A stretch of DNA of 59,509 nt from Methylobacterium cerastii. GTDB taxonomy: Bacteria > Pseudomonadota > Alphaproteobacteria > Rhizobiales > Beijerinckiaceae. Positions 28,344-36,892 of the stretch are shown here, one piece after another. Position 1 is the stretch's first letter. Each line of letters opens with the position of its first letter. The notes below the pieces were generated by a model. The model saw only the letters and a program-made list of their open reading frames with translations. It had not been told where the DNA came from and made no database searches. The stretch covers positions 1 to 59,509 of the forward strand of contig NZ_BPQG01000048.1 in the NCBI RefSeq assembly GCF_022179125.1, read 5' to 3'. A program made the position numbers and the translations under genes.

Positions 28344-28652
28344 TCAGTGCGGCTCCGCCGCAGCCTTGGCGAAGGCGACCTGCTGCTCGGGGCTGGCCTC
28401 GGTCTGGTACTTCGCCTTCCACTCGGGGAACGGCATGCCGTAGACGCGCTCGCGGGCCTCGTCCTTGGTCAGGCCGAGCCCTTCGGCGTCGGCGGCGTCC
28501 TTCATCCAGTTCGACAGGCAGTTCCTGCAGAAGCCGGCGAGGTTCATCATCTCGATGTTCTGGACGTCGGTGCGCGCCTGGAGATGCGCCACCAGGCGCC
28601 GGTAGACCGCCGCCTCCAACTCGGTCTGGGTCTTCGGATCGATCTCGGTCAT
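28344..28652 (-). CDS. DUF1244 family protein
   Basis: The 102 residues match the alphaproteobacterial DUF1244 family of unknown function. Characteristic segments are LVAHLQARTDVQNIEMMNLA, GFCRNCLSNW with two cysteines, and YGMPFPEWKAKYQ. The CRNC pair could bind metal, but this is not shown. It probably follows the N-formylglutamate amidohydrolase gene, which ends 60 bases upstream on the same strand; the two are often neighbours. Confidence 0.88.
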   Translation of the reverse strand: MTEIDPKTQTELEAAVYRRLVAHLQARTDVQNIEMMNLAGFCRNCLSNWMKDAADAEGLGLTKDEARERVYGMPFPEWKAKYQTEASPEQQVAFAKAAAEPH

Positions 28653-28712
28653 CGGTCTCTCGCGCGCTGTCTCTCGAAACTCCGCCCGAGGTCGGGGCGG
28701 GCGGCGCGCGAG

Positions 28713-29480
28713 TCAAGCGCGCGGCGTCATCAAGGGCCGGAGAAGCCCGGCGAAGCGCCGGGCCCACGCCTCCTGCCCGGCTTCCTCGGCGATGAGGTCC
28801 TGGCGGATCTCGACCAGCGCGTTGGCGAGCCCCCGCGCGGTGGCGTGCCGGTCGATGGTGTCGCCCGGTAGGCCGCCGCCGTAGGGCTCGTTGTCGCCCA
28901 CCGTCAGGCCGGCCGGGTCGGCGCGCAGGCCGGCGATCAGCGGGGCGCTCAGGCGCTCGTCCTGGTCGTAGAGGATGCCGACCTCCCAGGGCCGGGCGAC
29001 GCCGCGCCAGAACGGGGTGAAGCTGTGCATCGTCAGGATCGTCGGCGGCCCGGCGGCCTCCTCCGCCGCCGCCACCGCGGCGTCGATCGCCCGGTCGAAC
29101 GGATCGTAGAAGCGGGCGATCCGCGCCTGCTTGCCGGCCTCGTCGATCCGGGCGTTGCCCGGCACCACCGCCCCGTCCGACAGGCGCATCACCAGCGTCG
29201 GGTCGGCGCGCCCCCGATTCGGGTCGATGATCAGCCGCGAAAAGTTCGTGAGGATCGCCGGGGCGCCGAGCAGCGCCGCGAGCCGCCGCGTCACGCCCGC
29301 CGCGCCGATGTCGTAGGCGATGTGGCGGCGGAATTCGCCCTCCGGCACCCCGAGCGCGATGTCGTCGGGCACGTGGTTCGAGGCGTGGTCGCAGACCAGG
29401 ACCAGGCCGCAGGCGGGGTCGCCGGGGATCGTCTCGACGGGATGGGGCGGGTGTGTCTCGAGGCTGTGGGACAGGGGCAC
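28713..29480 (-). CDS. N-formylglutamate amidohydrolase family protein
   Basis: This enzyme family hydrolyses N-formylglutamate to glutamate and formate in histidine degradation, but distant members act on other formyl or amide substrates. Homology starts at CGLVLVCDHASNHVP, the metal-binding motif. RRHIAYDIGAAGVTRRLAAL, NFSRLIIDPNRG and HSFTP follow. About 255 residues are coded from GTG 29480; the exact start is uncertain because no ribosome-binding site is obvious and the frame is open to 29582. No hut genes are nearby. Confidence 0.85.
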   Translation of the reverse strand: MPLSHSLETHPPHPVETIPGDPACGLVLVCDHASNHVPDDIALGVPEGEFRRHIAYDIGAAGVTRRLAALLGAPAILTNFSRLIIDPNRGRADPTLVMRLSDGAVVPGNARIDEAGKQARIARFYDPFDRAIDAAVAAAEEAAGPPTILTMHSFTPFWRGVARPWEVGILYDQDERLSAPLIAGLRADPAGLTVGDNEPYGGGLPGDTIDRHATARGLANALVEIRQDLIAEEAGQEAWARRFAGLLRPLMTPRA

Positions 29481-29691
29481 GGGTCCGGTTCGGTTCGCGG
29501 AGGCTGCGAGGCCTTGCCGTCGCGGCGAGCCTCGGGCAGAGCACGTATCAAGGATCGTGCGTTCACGGCAAGAAACGGGCACGGCAAGAAACAGGCCCGT
29601 CGCTCAAAAAGCCCGTCGCCCCTGCCCGCCCCCGCGGGTCGAGAAGGCGAGGACCGCACGAACGAGGAAACGACGCGCGAGAACCCGACCG

Positions 29692-30999
29692 ATGACGCCT
29701 GAGATCGACCCCGCCACGCGCGCCCTGCGGACCCTGCTCGACGGCTTCCTGGCCGCGGCGATCAAGGCCGCCCACCCCGACACCTGCCTGCCGAGCCACC
29801 TGCCGCCGCCGACGCCCGGCCGGCTGATCATCCTCGGCGCCGGCAAGGCCGGGGGCAGCATGGCCGCGGTGGCGAGCCGGTTCTACCGCGAGCAGCACGG
29901 GCTCGGCGACGACCGCATCGTCGGGCTGGCCGTCGCCCGCCACGGCTACGGGCAGGACGCGCCCGGCATCCGCATGGTCGAGGCCGGTCATCCCGTGCCG
30001 GACGAGGCCGGCATCGCCGCGACCAGGGAGGCGCTGGCGCTCGCCACCGCCGCCGGCCCGGACGACGAGGTCCTGGTGCTGCTCTCGGGCGGCGGCTCGG
30101 CCAACTGGATCGCCCCGGCCGGCGACCTGACGCTCGCCGAGAAGCAGGCGATCACCCGCGCGATGCTGCGCTCCGGCGCGCCGATCGGCGAGATCAACAC
30201 CGTGCGCAAGCACCTCTCGCGGATCAAGGGCGGCCGCCTCGCGGTGGCCGCGCGCAACGCGCGCTCGATCCTGACGCTGGCGATCTCCGACGTGCCGTTC
30301 GACGACCCCGCGGTGATCGCCTCGGGGCCGACCGTGCCCGACCCCTCGACGCTGGCCGAGTCCCGCGCCATCTGCGAGCGCCGCGGCATCCCCCTGCCCG
30401 AGACCGGGATTCGGCTCCTGAACGATCCCCTGAACGAGACCCCGAAGGCCGGCGACCCGGCCTTCGCCCGGGCCGAATACCGCATCGTCGCCCGGCCGAT
30501 CGACGCGCTGGAGGCGGCGGCCGCCGCCGCCAAGGCCGCCGGCTACGAGCCGGTCATGCTCGGCGCCGACCTCGAGGGCGAGGCCCGCGAGGTCGCGGCC
30601 GAGCACGCCCGCATCGCCCGCGAGATCAAGGCGTCCGGCCGCAAGGTCGCGCTGATCTCCGGCGGCGAGCTCACCGTGACGATCCGCGGCGAGGGCCATG
30701 GCGGTCCGAACCAGGAATATGCGCTGGCGCTCGCCATCGCGCTCGACGGCGAGGCCGGGATCGCCGGGATCGCCGCCGACACCGACGGCACCGACGGCGG
30801 CCGCGGCGAGGCGACGGACCCGGCCGGCGGCCTCGTCGACCCCACCACCCTGGCGCGGGCGCGGGCGGCGGGCCTCGATCCGGCCGCGATGCTGGCCGAC
30901 AACGATTCGACCCGTTTCTTCGCGGAGATCGGCGACCTGGTTCAGCCCGGTCCGACCAAGACCAACGTCAACGATTGCCGCATCATCCTCGTCGGCTGA
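29692..30999 (+). CDS. gck: Glycerate 2-kinase (MOFRL family, serine cycle)
   Basis: This is an ATP-dependent kinase converting D-glycerate to 2-phosphoglycerate, 435 residues. It has the two-domain MOFRL/GckA layout: LIILGAGKAGGSMAAVA and VLLSGGGSANWIAPAGDLTL in the N-domain, then INTVRKHLSRIKGGRLA, and the C-domain GGELTVTIRGEGHGGPNQE and DGTDGG motifs. The enzyme is essential in the serine cycle of Methylobacterium. The family is sometimes mislabelled hydroxypyruvate reductase. Pyruvate kinase lies two genes downstream. Confidence 0.9.
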   Translation: MTPEIDPATRALRTLLDGFLAAAIKAAHPDTCLPSHLPPPTPGRLIILGAGKAGGSMAAVASRFYREQHGLGDDRIVGLAVARHGYGQDAPGIRMVEAGHPVPDEAGIAATREALALATAAGPDDEVLVLLSGGGSANWIAPAGDLTLAEKQAITRAMLRSGAPIGEINTVRKHLSRIKGGRLAVAARNARSILTLAISDVPFDDPAVIASGPTVPDPSTLAESRAICERRGIPLPETGIRLLNDPLNETPKAGDPAFARAEYRIVARPIDALEAAAAAAKAAGYEPVMLGADLEGEAREVAAEHARIAREIKASGRKVALISGGELTVTIRGEGHGGPNQEYALALAIALDGEAGIAGIAADTDGTDGGRGEATDPAGGLVDPTTLARARAAGLDPAAMLADNDSTRFFAEIGDLVQPGPTKTNVNDCRIILVG

Positions 31000-31017
31000 T
31001 CTTTTGGAGGGTTTTCG

Positions 31018-31461
31018 TTGCGTCTTCTCCTTGCCGGCGCGGTCCTTGCCGGCGCTGTCCTGGGCGTCGCGATGCTCGGTGCCTCGCCGGCCCGCGCGGA
31101 CCTGCGCCTGTGCAACCTCACCCCGAGCAAGGTCGGCATCGCGCTCGGCTACCGCGACCCGCAGGGCTGGGTGACGGAGGGCTGGTGGGACCTGACGCCG
31201 AAGGCCTGCGAGACCCTGTTGAAGGGCGCCCTCGCCGCCCGGTTCTACTACGTCTTCGCCGTCGACTACACGCGCGGCGGCGAGTGGAGCGGCCGCTCGC
31301 TGATGTGCACCCGGGACAGCGAGTTCACGATCCGCGGCGTCGAGGATTGCCTCGCCCGCGGCTACGACCGCAACGGCTTCTTCGAGGTCGACACCGGCGA
31401 GCAGAAGAGCTGGACGATCCAGCTCTCCGATCCGAACCAGCCGGCCGCGCCGCAGCCGTGA
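31018..31461 (+). CDS. DUF1036 exported protein
   Basis: The 147 residues include a signal peptide ending near ASPARA-D (residue 28), so the protein is probably periplasmic. The mature part matches DUF1036: LRLCNLTPSKVGIALGYRD, GWVTEGWWDLTPKACETLL, FYYVFAVDYTRGGEW. Four cysteines could form disulfides. The start is TTG 31018, fixed by a GGAGG site seven bases upstream. It lies 18 bases after gck and is probably co-transcribed. Function is unknown. DUF1036 genes are commonly next to pyruvate kinase in Rhizobiales. Confidence 0.87.
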   Translation: MRLLLAGAVLAGAVLGVAMLGASPARADLRLCNLTPSKVGIALGYRDPQGWVTEGWWDLTPKACETLLKGALAARFYYVFAVDYTRGGEWSGRSLMCTRDSEFTIRGVEDCLARGYDRNGFFEVDTGEQKSWTIQLSDPNQPAAPQP

Positions 31462-31598
31462 GCCGTCCCTCCCCGCCTTGACGGGGCAGCACGACCGGTG
31501 CTTCTGGCCCCATGCCCGTCGTCACGACTTCATGATGCTCCGCCAAGGGGCACGCGCAAGGGGCACGCGACGGCAGCGATGTGCCCCCAGGAGGCCCG

Positions 31599-33035
31599 AT
31601 GAAACGCTCACGCCGCACGAAGATCGTCGCCACCCTCGGGCCGGCCTCCGACACCCCGGAGATGATCGCGAAGCTCTTCCGGGCCGGCGTCGACGTGTTC
31701 CGCCTGAACATGAGCCACCTGCCGCGCGAAAAGTTGCCCGAGAAGGTCGAGGCGATCCGCGCGGTCGAGCGCGAGTTCAAGCGGCCGATCGGCATCCTCG
31801 TCGACCTCCAGGGGCCGAAGCTCCGCCTCGGCGCCTTCGCCGAGGGGTTCGCGATGATCGAGAACGGCGCGAGCTTCGTCCTCGACGGCGACCCAACGCC
31901 GGGCGACGTCCACCGCTGCTACCTGCCCCACCCCGAGATCCTGTCCGCCCTGGAGCCGGGCCACTCGGTCATCATCGACGACGGCAAGCTGCGCCTCACC
32001 GTCACCGAGGTGAGCGAGGCCCGCGCGGTCACCCGCGTCGAGGTCGGCGGCCGCATCTCGAACCGTAAGGGCGTCTCGCTGCCCCACACCGTCATCCCGC
32101 TGCCGGCGATGACCGACAAGGATCGCGGCGATCTCGAGGCCGGCCTCAACGTCGGCGCCGACTGGATCGCGGTGTCCTTCGTGCAGCGGCCCGAGGACGT
32201 GGCCGAGGTCAAGAAGGTCTGCGCCGGCCGCGCCCTGGTGATGGCCAAGATCGAGAAGCCGCAGGCGCTGACCCGCCTCGACGAGATCATGGAGATCTCC
32301 GACGGCGTGATGGTGGCCCGCGGCGACCTCGGCGTCGAGATGCCGCTTGAGCAGGTGCCCGGCGTGCAGAAGCGCATCACCCGCAGCGCACGGCGGCAGG
32401 GCAAGCCTGTGGTCGTCGCCACCCAGATGCTCGAATCGATGATCACGGCCCCCGTGCCCACCCGCGCCGAGGTCTCGGACGTGGCGACCGCGGTCTACGA
32501 GGGCGCGGATGCGGTGATGCTCTCGGCCGAGAGCGCGTCCGGCGCGTTCCCGCTCGAAGCCATCGCCATGATGAGCCGCATCGCCGAGGAGGTCGAGCGC
32601 GACGCGCTGTACTGGTCGATCATCCGCGCGCAGAACTCGACGCCGGACCACACCGCCGCCGACGCCATCGCGGCCGCCGCACACCAGATGGTGGACGCCC
32701 TCGACCTCGAGGCGATCATGGCCTGGACCCATTCGGGCTCGACGGCGCTCCGCCTCTCGCGCGAGCGCCCGAACGCCACGGTGATCGCGCTGACCCCCAA
32801 GCGCGAGACCGCGCGCCGCCTGGCCATCGCCTGGGGCACGCACCCGATCGTCACCAACGACGCCAGCGACGTGGACGACATGGCCTTCCGAGCCGCGAAG
32901 TTCGCCGTGCGCGAGCGCTTCGCCGAGGTCGGCGACCGCATCATCGTGGTCGCCGGCGTGCCGTTCGGGACGCCGGGCGCGACGAACCTCGTGCGCATCG
33001 CCTTCATCACCCGCGAGCACGCCGCGAAGGCGTGA
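31599..33035 (+). CDS. pyk: Pyruvate kinase
   Basis: This enzyme converts phosphoenolpyruvate and ADP to pyruvate and ATP, 478 residues. Landmarks are RRTKIVATLGPASDTPEMI, FRLNMSH, the catalytic lysine region MAKIEKPQAL, GVMVARGDLGVEMP, ATQMLESMI and the C-terminal allosteric domain. The ATG has CAGGAGG five bases upstream. Together with gck two genes upstream it touches the phosphoglycerate/PEP node used in C1 assimilation. Confidence 0.97.
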   Translation: MKRSRRTKIVATLGPASDTPEMIAKLFRAGVDVFRLNMSHLPREKLPEKVEAIRAVEREFKRPIGILVDLQGPKLRLGAFAEGFAMIENGASFVLDGDPTPGDVHRCYLPHPEILSALEPGHSVIIDDGKLRLTVTEVSEARAVTRVEVGGRISNRKGVSLPHTVIPLPAMTDKDRGDLEAGLNVGADWIAVSFVQRPEDVAEVKKVCAGRALVMAKIEKPQALTRLDEIMEISDGVMVARGDLGVEMPLEQVPGVQKRITRSARRQGKPVVVATQMLESMITAPVPTRAEVSDVATAVYEGADAVMLSAESASGAFPLEAIAMMSRIAEEVERDALYWSIIRAQNSTPDHTAADAIAAAAHQMVDALDLEAIMAWTHSGSTALRLSRERPNATVIALTPKRETARRLAIAWGTHPIVTNDASDVDDMAFRAAKFAVRERFAEVGDRIIVVAGVPFGTPGATNLVRIAFITREHAAKA

Positions 33036-33041
33036 TCGACC

Positions 33042-33071
33042 GCTCCGTCCCGTTCTTCGGCGGGACGGAGC
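33042..33071 (+). terminator. Terminator hairpin after pyk
   Basis: A perfect 11-bp stem (GCTCCGTCCCG at 33042-33052 with 33061-33071) has an 8-base loop containing TTCGG and starts six bases after the pyk stop. There is no U-tract; C-rich sequence follows. Confidence 0.65.
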
Positions 33072-33105
33072 CCCCGCTCGGGCGGCAATCGTAACGAGGC
33101 TTCCG

Positions 33106-33297
33106 ATGACGTCGCAGCCGCCCGACGGCCTCCCGGCCTATCGCCTGCTGACCGGCAAGGACGACGCGGCGTTCTGCCGTCGCGTCTCGGACGCCCTCGC
33201 CCTCGGCTACGTCCTGTACGGATCGCCGGCGGCGACCTTCAACGGCACCCACGTCGTCGTGGCCCAAGCCGTCGTCTGGCCTTCCGCGTCGCGCTGA
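33106..33297 (+). CDS. DUF1737 small protein
   Basis: The 63 residues carry the DUF1737 pattern: YRLLTGKDDAAFCRRVSDAL, then LGYVLYGSPAATFNG, then VVVAQAVVW. This family is of unknown function and often occurs as a stand-alone small protein in alphaproteobacteria. It lies 70 bases after pyk beyond a hairpin. Confidence 0.85.
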   Translation: MTSQPPDGLPAYRLLTGKDDAAFCRRVSDALALGYVLYGSPAATFNGTHVVVAQAVVWPSASR

Positions 33298-33333
33298 CGG
33301 TCGATGCGCCCGCCGGCTGGTCCGCGCGGCGCC

Positions 33334-34350
33334 TCAGGGTGCGACCGGGGCGGCCTCCGGCGCCGCGACCCGCTCGGCCAGCTTCGACACCGCGTCGGCC
33401 AGCGCCTGCGTCGCCACCCACGGCACCATGTGGCCGATTCCCGGCAGCACCACGAGGTCGGCGCCCGGGATCGCCCGGCTCAGCGGGTCGGCTTGCGTCG
33501 TGTTCCCGACGGCACCGTCGGCGTCGCCGGTGACGATCGTCGTCGGCACGCGCAGCGTTCCGTAGCGCGGCGCCTGCGCGGCGAGGGCGGCGGGAAGCGC
33601 GACCAGGTCCTGCACGCTGGCGAGCAGGGTGTCCGGGCGCAGGACCAGGGCGGCGCGACTGCGCTCGACGTAGCCCTCCGCCACCGGCTGCGGCTGGAAG
33701 ACGTTGCGCGCCGCAGGCTCGAGGAAGCGCAGGCCGAGCGGCGGGCCGAGCGTCCGGCTCAGCAGCCACGCCACCGGCGGCTGCAGCGCGAGGCGCCAGT
33801 ACCACGGCGGCGTCCGCGCCTCGCGGAACGGCAGCGCCACCGGCGCGACCAGCACCAGCCCGGAGACGCGCTCGGGATGGTCGAGGGCGAGGCTGAGCGC
33901 CAGGGCGCCGGCCCAGGAATGCCCGAGCACGATCGCCGGGCCGATCCCCATCCGCGACAGCGCCTCGGCGATGGCGGCGCCCTGGACCGCCGGGGCGGCG
34001 GCGTCCGCCCCCGAGAGCCGGTCGCTCCAGCCGAAGCCCGGCCGGTCGAAGGCGACGACGCGAAAACCCTGTGCGGCGAGCGTCCGCCCGACGCCCTCCA
34101 TCGGGTCGGAGGCGTTGGCCGAAGCCCCGTGCAGCAGCACGATCGTGGCGCGGGCCCCGGTCTCGGGGTCGGCCTGGATCGTGGCGAGGCGGCCGCCGCG
34201 AACCGCGACGAACGGCCCTTCCGGCGGATGCTGCGCCGAGATGCGGGCGGTGATGATCAGGGTCGCCACCGCGCCCGCGCCGAGCACGGCGCCGACGAGG
34301 GCGGCCACGAGGCCGAACAGGCCCGCGAGCACGAGGAGCACGGCCTTCAC
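33334..34350 (-). CDS. Alpha/beta hydrolase, membrane-anchored
   Basis: The 338 residues include an N-terminal transmembrane helix (about 4-35) that leaves the hydrolase domain outside the cytoplasm. The fold is clear: IVLLHGASANASD oxyanion loop, FDRPGFGWSD, nucleophile in GHSWAGALAL, acid near TGDADGAVG and the histidine in GIGHMVPW. The substrate is unknown. It overlaps the upstream TPR gene by four bases (ATGA), so the two are translationally coupled and probably act together. Confidence 0.88.
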   Translation of the reverse strand: MKAVLLVLAGLFGLVAALVGAVLGAGAVATLIITARISAQHPPEGPFVAVRGGRLATIQADPETGARATIVLLHGASANASDPMEGVGRTLAAQGFRVVAFDRPGFGWSDRLSGADAAAPAVQGAAIAEALSRMGIGPAIVLGHSWAGALALSLALDHPERVSGLVLVAPVALPFREARTPPWYWRLALQPPVAWLLSRTLGPPLGLRFLEPAARNVFQPQPVAEGYVERSRAALVLRPDTLLASVQDLVALPAALAAQAPRYGTLRVPTTIVTGDADGAVGNTTQADPLSRAIPGADLVVLPGIGHMVPWVATQALADAVSKLAERVAAPEAAPVAP

Positions 34351-34973
34351 AGGTCGCGACCGTCCACCTCGGGCGAAAGACGCTCCATCGCGTCCTTGAG
34401 CTTCGGCATGCGGGGATAGATCGCGAGCGCGCGGCGGTAGGCGTTCATCGCCCGCACCTTGTCGTCCATCGACAGGTAGATCCGTCCGAGCGCCGCCCAG
34501 GCCTCGAAGTGGCGCGGCTCCAGGATCAGGGCGCGCTGCAGGTCGGCGATCGCCGTGCTCTTGTCGGTGAGCAGCCAGAACACCGTCGCGCGGCGGTTCC
34601 AGCCCTCGGACCAGGCCGGCTCGATCGCGGTGACGCGATCCATCAGCTCGGCGGCCAGCGCGAAATCCTGCGTGGTCATCGCCTGGCGGGCGCGGTCGGT
34701 GAGGAGGTCGACGGTGGCGCTGCCGGACCGGTCGAGGCGCCGCTCGATCAGGGTCGCGACGCCCTTGGCCTCGACGTCGTCCCCGGCGTCGCGAAGACGC
34801 TCGTAGAGCTCGTTCAGGCCGGCGGCGGGCTGGCTGGTGGAGGGCTTGCGGTCCTGCGCCTTGAGCTCGGTGGGCGGCGGCTCGCGGTCCGGCGTGCGGG
34901 ACGGCGCCGCGGCGGCCGCCGTCGCGACGGTGGCGAGCAGGGCGAACAGGAAAGGTCGTGCGATGGGCGCCAT
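34347..34973 (-). CDS. Exported TPR-repeat protein
   Basis: The 208 residues start with a signal peptide (MAPIARPFLFALLATVATAA, cleavage near residue 22). A polar linker and three to four TPR-like helical repeats follow from about residue 95 (FALAAELMDRVTAIEPAWSE, AIADLQRALILEPRHFEAWA, KVRAMNAYRRALAIYPRMPK). TPRs mediate protein-protein contacts in the periplasm. The gene is coupled to the hydrolase downstream. Confidence 0.85.
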   Translation of the reverse strand: MAPIARPFLFALLATVATAAAAAPSRTPDREPPPTELKAQDRKPSTSQPAAGLNELYERLRDAGDDVEAKGVATLIERRLDRSGSATVDLLTDRARQAMTTQDFALAAELMDRVTAIEPAWSEGWNRRATVFWLLTDKSTAIADLQRALILEPRHFEAWAALGRIYLSMDDKVRAMNAYRRALAIYPRMPKLKDAMERLSPEVDGRDL

Positions 34974-35055
34974 GGGGGAAGCTTGGTCCCCCCGCCCGCC
35001 GCCGTCAACGCGCGGGATGCCGCGCGGCGGGCGGCGCCTGCGCCGCCCGGTCCGG

Positions 35056-35076
35056 GCCTCCGTCGCGGACGGAGGC
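35056..35076 (-). terminator. Hairpin after rpmJ
   Basis: A perfect 9-bp inverted repeat (GCCTCCGTC at 35056-35064 with 35068-35076) with a 3-base loop lies nine bases downstream of rpmJ on its strand. It lacks a U-tract and may end rpmJ transcription only partly. Confidence 0.5.
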
Positions 35077-35084
35077 GGCGGGCC

Positions 35085-35210
35085 TCAGCCCTGGCGGGCC
35101 TTGAAGCGCTTCTGGGTCTTGTTGATCACGTAGACCCGGCCCTTGCGACGCACGAGCTGGTTGTCGCGGTGACGGCCACGGAGCGACTTGAGGGAGTTGC
35201 GAATCTTCAT
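35085..35210 (-). CDS. rpmJ: 50S ribosomal protein L36, zinc-free type
   Basis: The 41-residue protein [18 protein letters not shown]...KARQG is L36 of the form lacking the zinc-binding cysteine cluster, as is usual in alphaproteobacteria. The ATG at 35210 begins the homology; the open frame extends further upstream without meaning. It stands alone. Confidence 0.95.
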   Translation of the reverse strand: MKIRNSLKSLRGRHRDNQLVRRKGRVYVINKTQKRFKARQG

Positions 35211-35425
35211 CGGTCTTGCACGCGGCGCGGGTCGGACCGGCCGTCCATCGAAAGGGTGTCGGGATCGCACGCCCTGGCGGGCGCACGGCGATGGCGGCGG
35301 ACGCATCGCGGAAGGAGCGGCCCCATATCAGGATTCGCCCGTGCGAGGCAAGGCGTTCCGCGGCCGACCCAGGGCTCCCGATGAAGTTGAACGCAGAACT
35401 TATGGCACGGGTGGTGATCCCATCC
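35211..35425. other. Intergenic region upstream of rpmJ
   Basis: About 215 bases contain no gene. The rpmJ promoter must lie here on the minus strand, but I see no clean -35/-10 pair. The whole gap to pufC is about 550 bases and also holds a palindromic repeat and the pufC terminator, listed separately. Confidence 0.4.
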
Positions 35426-35539
35426 CGTCATTCCGGGGCCGCGCAGCGGAACCCGGAATCCAGGACCGCCGTCGGTGCCGGGCATGGCGCTGCCGGCGGC
35501 TCCGGATCCCGGGCTCGCCTGCGGCGCCCCGGGATGACG
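35426..35539. repeat. REP-like inverted repeat (CGTCATTCCGGGGC type)
   Basis: Terminal arms CGTCATTCCGGGGC (35426-35439) and GCCCCGGGATGACG (35526-35539) are inverted with 13 of 14 matches. A related internal segment (CGGAACCCGGAATCC) follows the left arm. This CGTCAT(T/C)CCGGGGC motif is a familiar dispersed intergenic repeat of Rhizobiales. Confidence 0.8.
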
Positions 35540-35686
35540 ATGTGGGTTTCGCGACCCGGGAGCGCCCGGTTCGAAATCCGATCCTGAGCGGTCGAGCCCC
35601 GCGTTCTCGCTCGCTTCGACGCCGCCAACAAACTGCAGGATGGACCCAAGTAGGCCCGGAGAAGGCATCACGCGTTCCGAACGAAA

Positions 35687-35716
35687 ACGGCCGCCGGACC
35701 CGTGTCCGGCGGCCGT
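35687..35716 (-). terminator. Terminator of the photosynthesis superoperon after pufC
   Basis: A perfect 13-bp stem (35687-35699 with 35704-35716, ACGGCCGCCGGAC) with a 4-base loop is followed on the minus strand by TTTTCG. It starts 46 bases after the pufC stop and closes the whole crt-bch-puf run. Confidence 0.9.
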
Positions 35717-35761
35717 CCTGGGATCGCGAGGTTCGACCGGGGCTCCCCCCGGCCGCGAGTG

Positions 35762-36892
35762 TCAGGGCTTCGGCGCGGGCGCCGGCATCGCCGGGTCCGG
35801 TGCCGCGGCGGGCGCCGTCGCGGGCTGGACGGGCACGCCGGCGGGCATGTCCGCGGAGGCGACCGGCCCGGCGAGCTCCGGGTAGGCCTCGACCACGTGG
35901 GCGCCGTTGAGCGGCTTGTTGGCGCCGTTGTGGCAGGTGGCGCAGTTCATCTTCGGGACGTCGCCCATCGGGCCGTGACGGTTCGGCGGCAGGGTCGAGG
36001 ACAGCGGCAGCATGTAGTCCTCGTTGAGGTCGCGGACCATGCGGATGCCGTGCCAGGCGGCGACCCGGTTCGGCGTGCTCGTGCTCCAATCCGCCACCGA
36101 GCGGGTGTTGTGGCAGTAGGTGCAGTTCACGCCGAGCGACTGCGCCATGCTGATCATGATCGCGAAGGTCTTCTCCGCGTCCTGGATCGGCTTGCCCTTG
36201 GTCTCGGGCAGCGCCGAGGTCGCGTTGACCCGGATCGCGTCCTCGGGCGTGTTCTTGTGGGCGTAGAAGGCGGCGTAGACGCCGTAGGGCAGCGAGGTCA
36301 GGCCGACCTGGGGGCTGGCGACGTTCTGCCCGTTGTTGCGCGGGATGACGCCGTGGCCGGCGTTGGGGCCGGGGTTCTCGAACCAGATGTTCTTCGGCAC
36401 CGGCTGGCCGCGGTGGCAGGTGTAGCAGGTGACGCCGGCCTCGTGGACGTGGTTCTCCTTCCAGGTCGAGTTGATGTGCTGGACCATCTGCAGCATCCGC
36501 CGGGCGACGCGCTTCTGGTACAGGCTGTCGTCGGCCATGTTCTCGGTGTTGTGGCAGTAGGTGCAGCCCTGCTCGGGGGCGACCCACTCGGTCATCGAGG
36601 CCATCAGGCGGTTGAAGTTGTCGGCGGAGAGGTCGCCGAGAACCTTGACGTTCTCGTAGACCGCCGAGGCCTTCTCGCCCCCGGGCTCGGCCGGGTCGGC
36701 CGGCGCGGGCGCCTGGTTGGCCTCGATCTTGGCGGCCTTGTTCGCCTTGGTCTCGATGACGTCCATCGCAGTGCCGCGGAACCCGGTCTGCTGTTGCGCC
36801 ATCGGCGGGCGGGTCCAGCCGGCGGTACCGAGCATGGCGATCGTGAGGAACAGCGCGGCGACCGCGCCGGCGACGGCGAGCAGGGTTCTCAT
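35762..36892 (-). CDS. pufC: Photosynthetic reaction-centre tetrahaem cytochrome
   Basis: This is the periplasmic cytochrome c subunit that re-reduces the special pair, 376 residues. Four c-type haem motifs are visible (CTYCH, CYTCH, CTYCH, CATCH). An N-terminal hydrophobic helix ([20 protein letters not shown]) carries no lipobox cysteine, so it probably stays as a membrane anchor rather than becoming a lipoprotein as in Blastochloris viridis. A Pro/Ala-rich tail closes the protein. The ATG at 36892 overlaps the pufM stop by four bases. Confidence 0.97.
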   Translation of the reverse strand: MRTLLAVAGAVAALFLTIAMLGTAGWTRPPMAQQQTGFRGTAMDVIETKANKAAKIEANQAPAPADPAEPGGEKASAVYENVKVLGDLSADNFNRLMASMTEWVAPEQGCTYCHNTENMADDSLYQKRVARRMLQMVQHINSTWKENHVHEAGVTCYTCHRGQPVPKNIWFENPGPNAGHGVIPRNNGQNVASPQVGLTSLPYGVYAAFYAHKNTPEDAIRVNATSALPETKGKPIQDAEKTFAIMISMAQSLGVNCTYCHNTRSVADWSTSTPNRVAAWHGIRMVRDLNEDYMLPLSSTLPPNRHGPMGDVPKMNCATCHNGANKPLNGAHVVEAYPELAGPVASADMPAGVPVQPATAPAAAPDPAMPAPAPKP

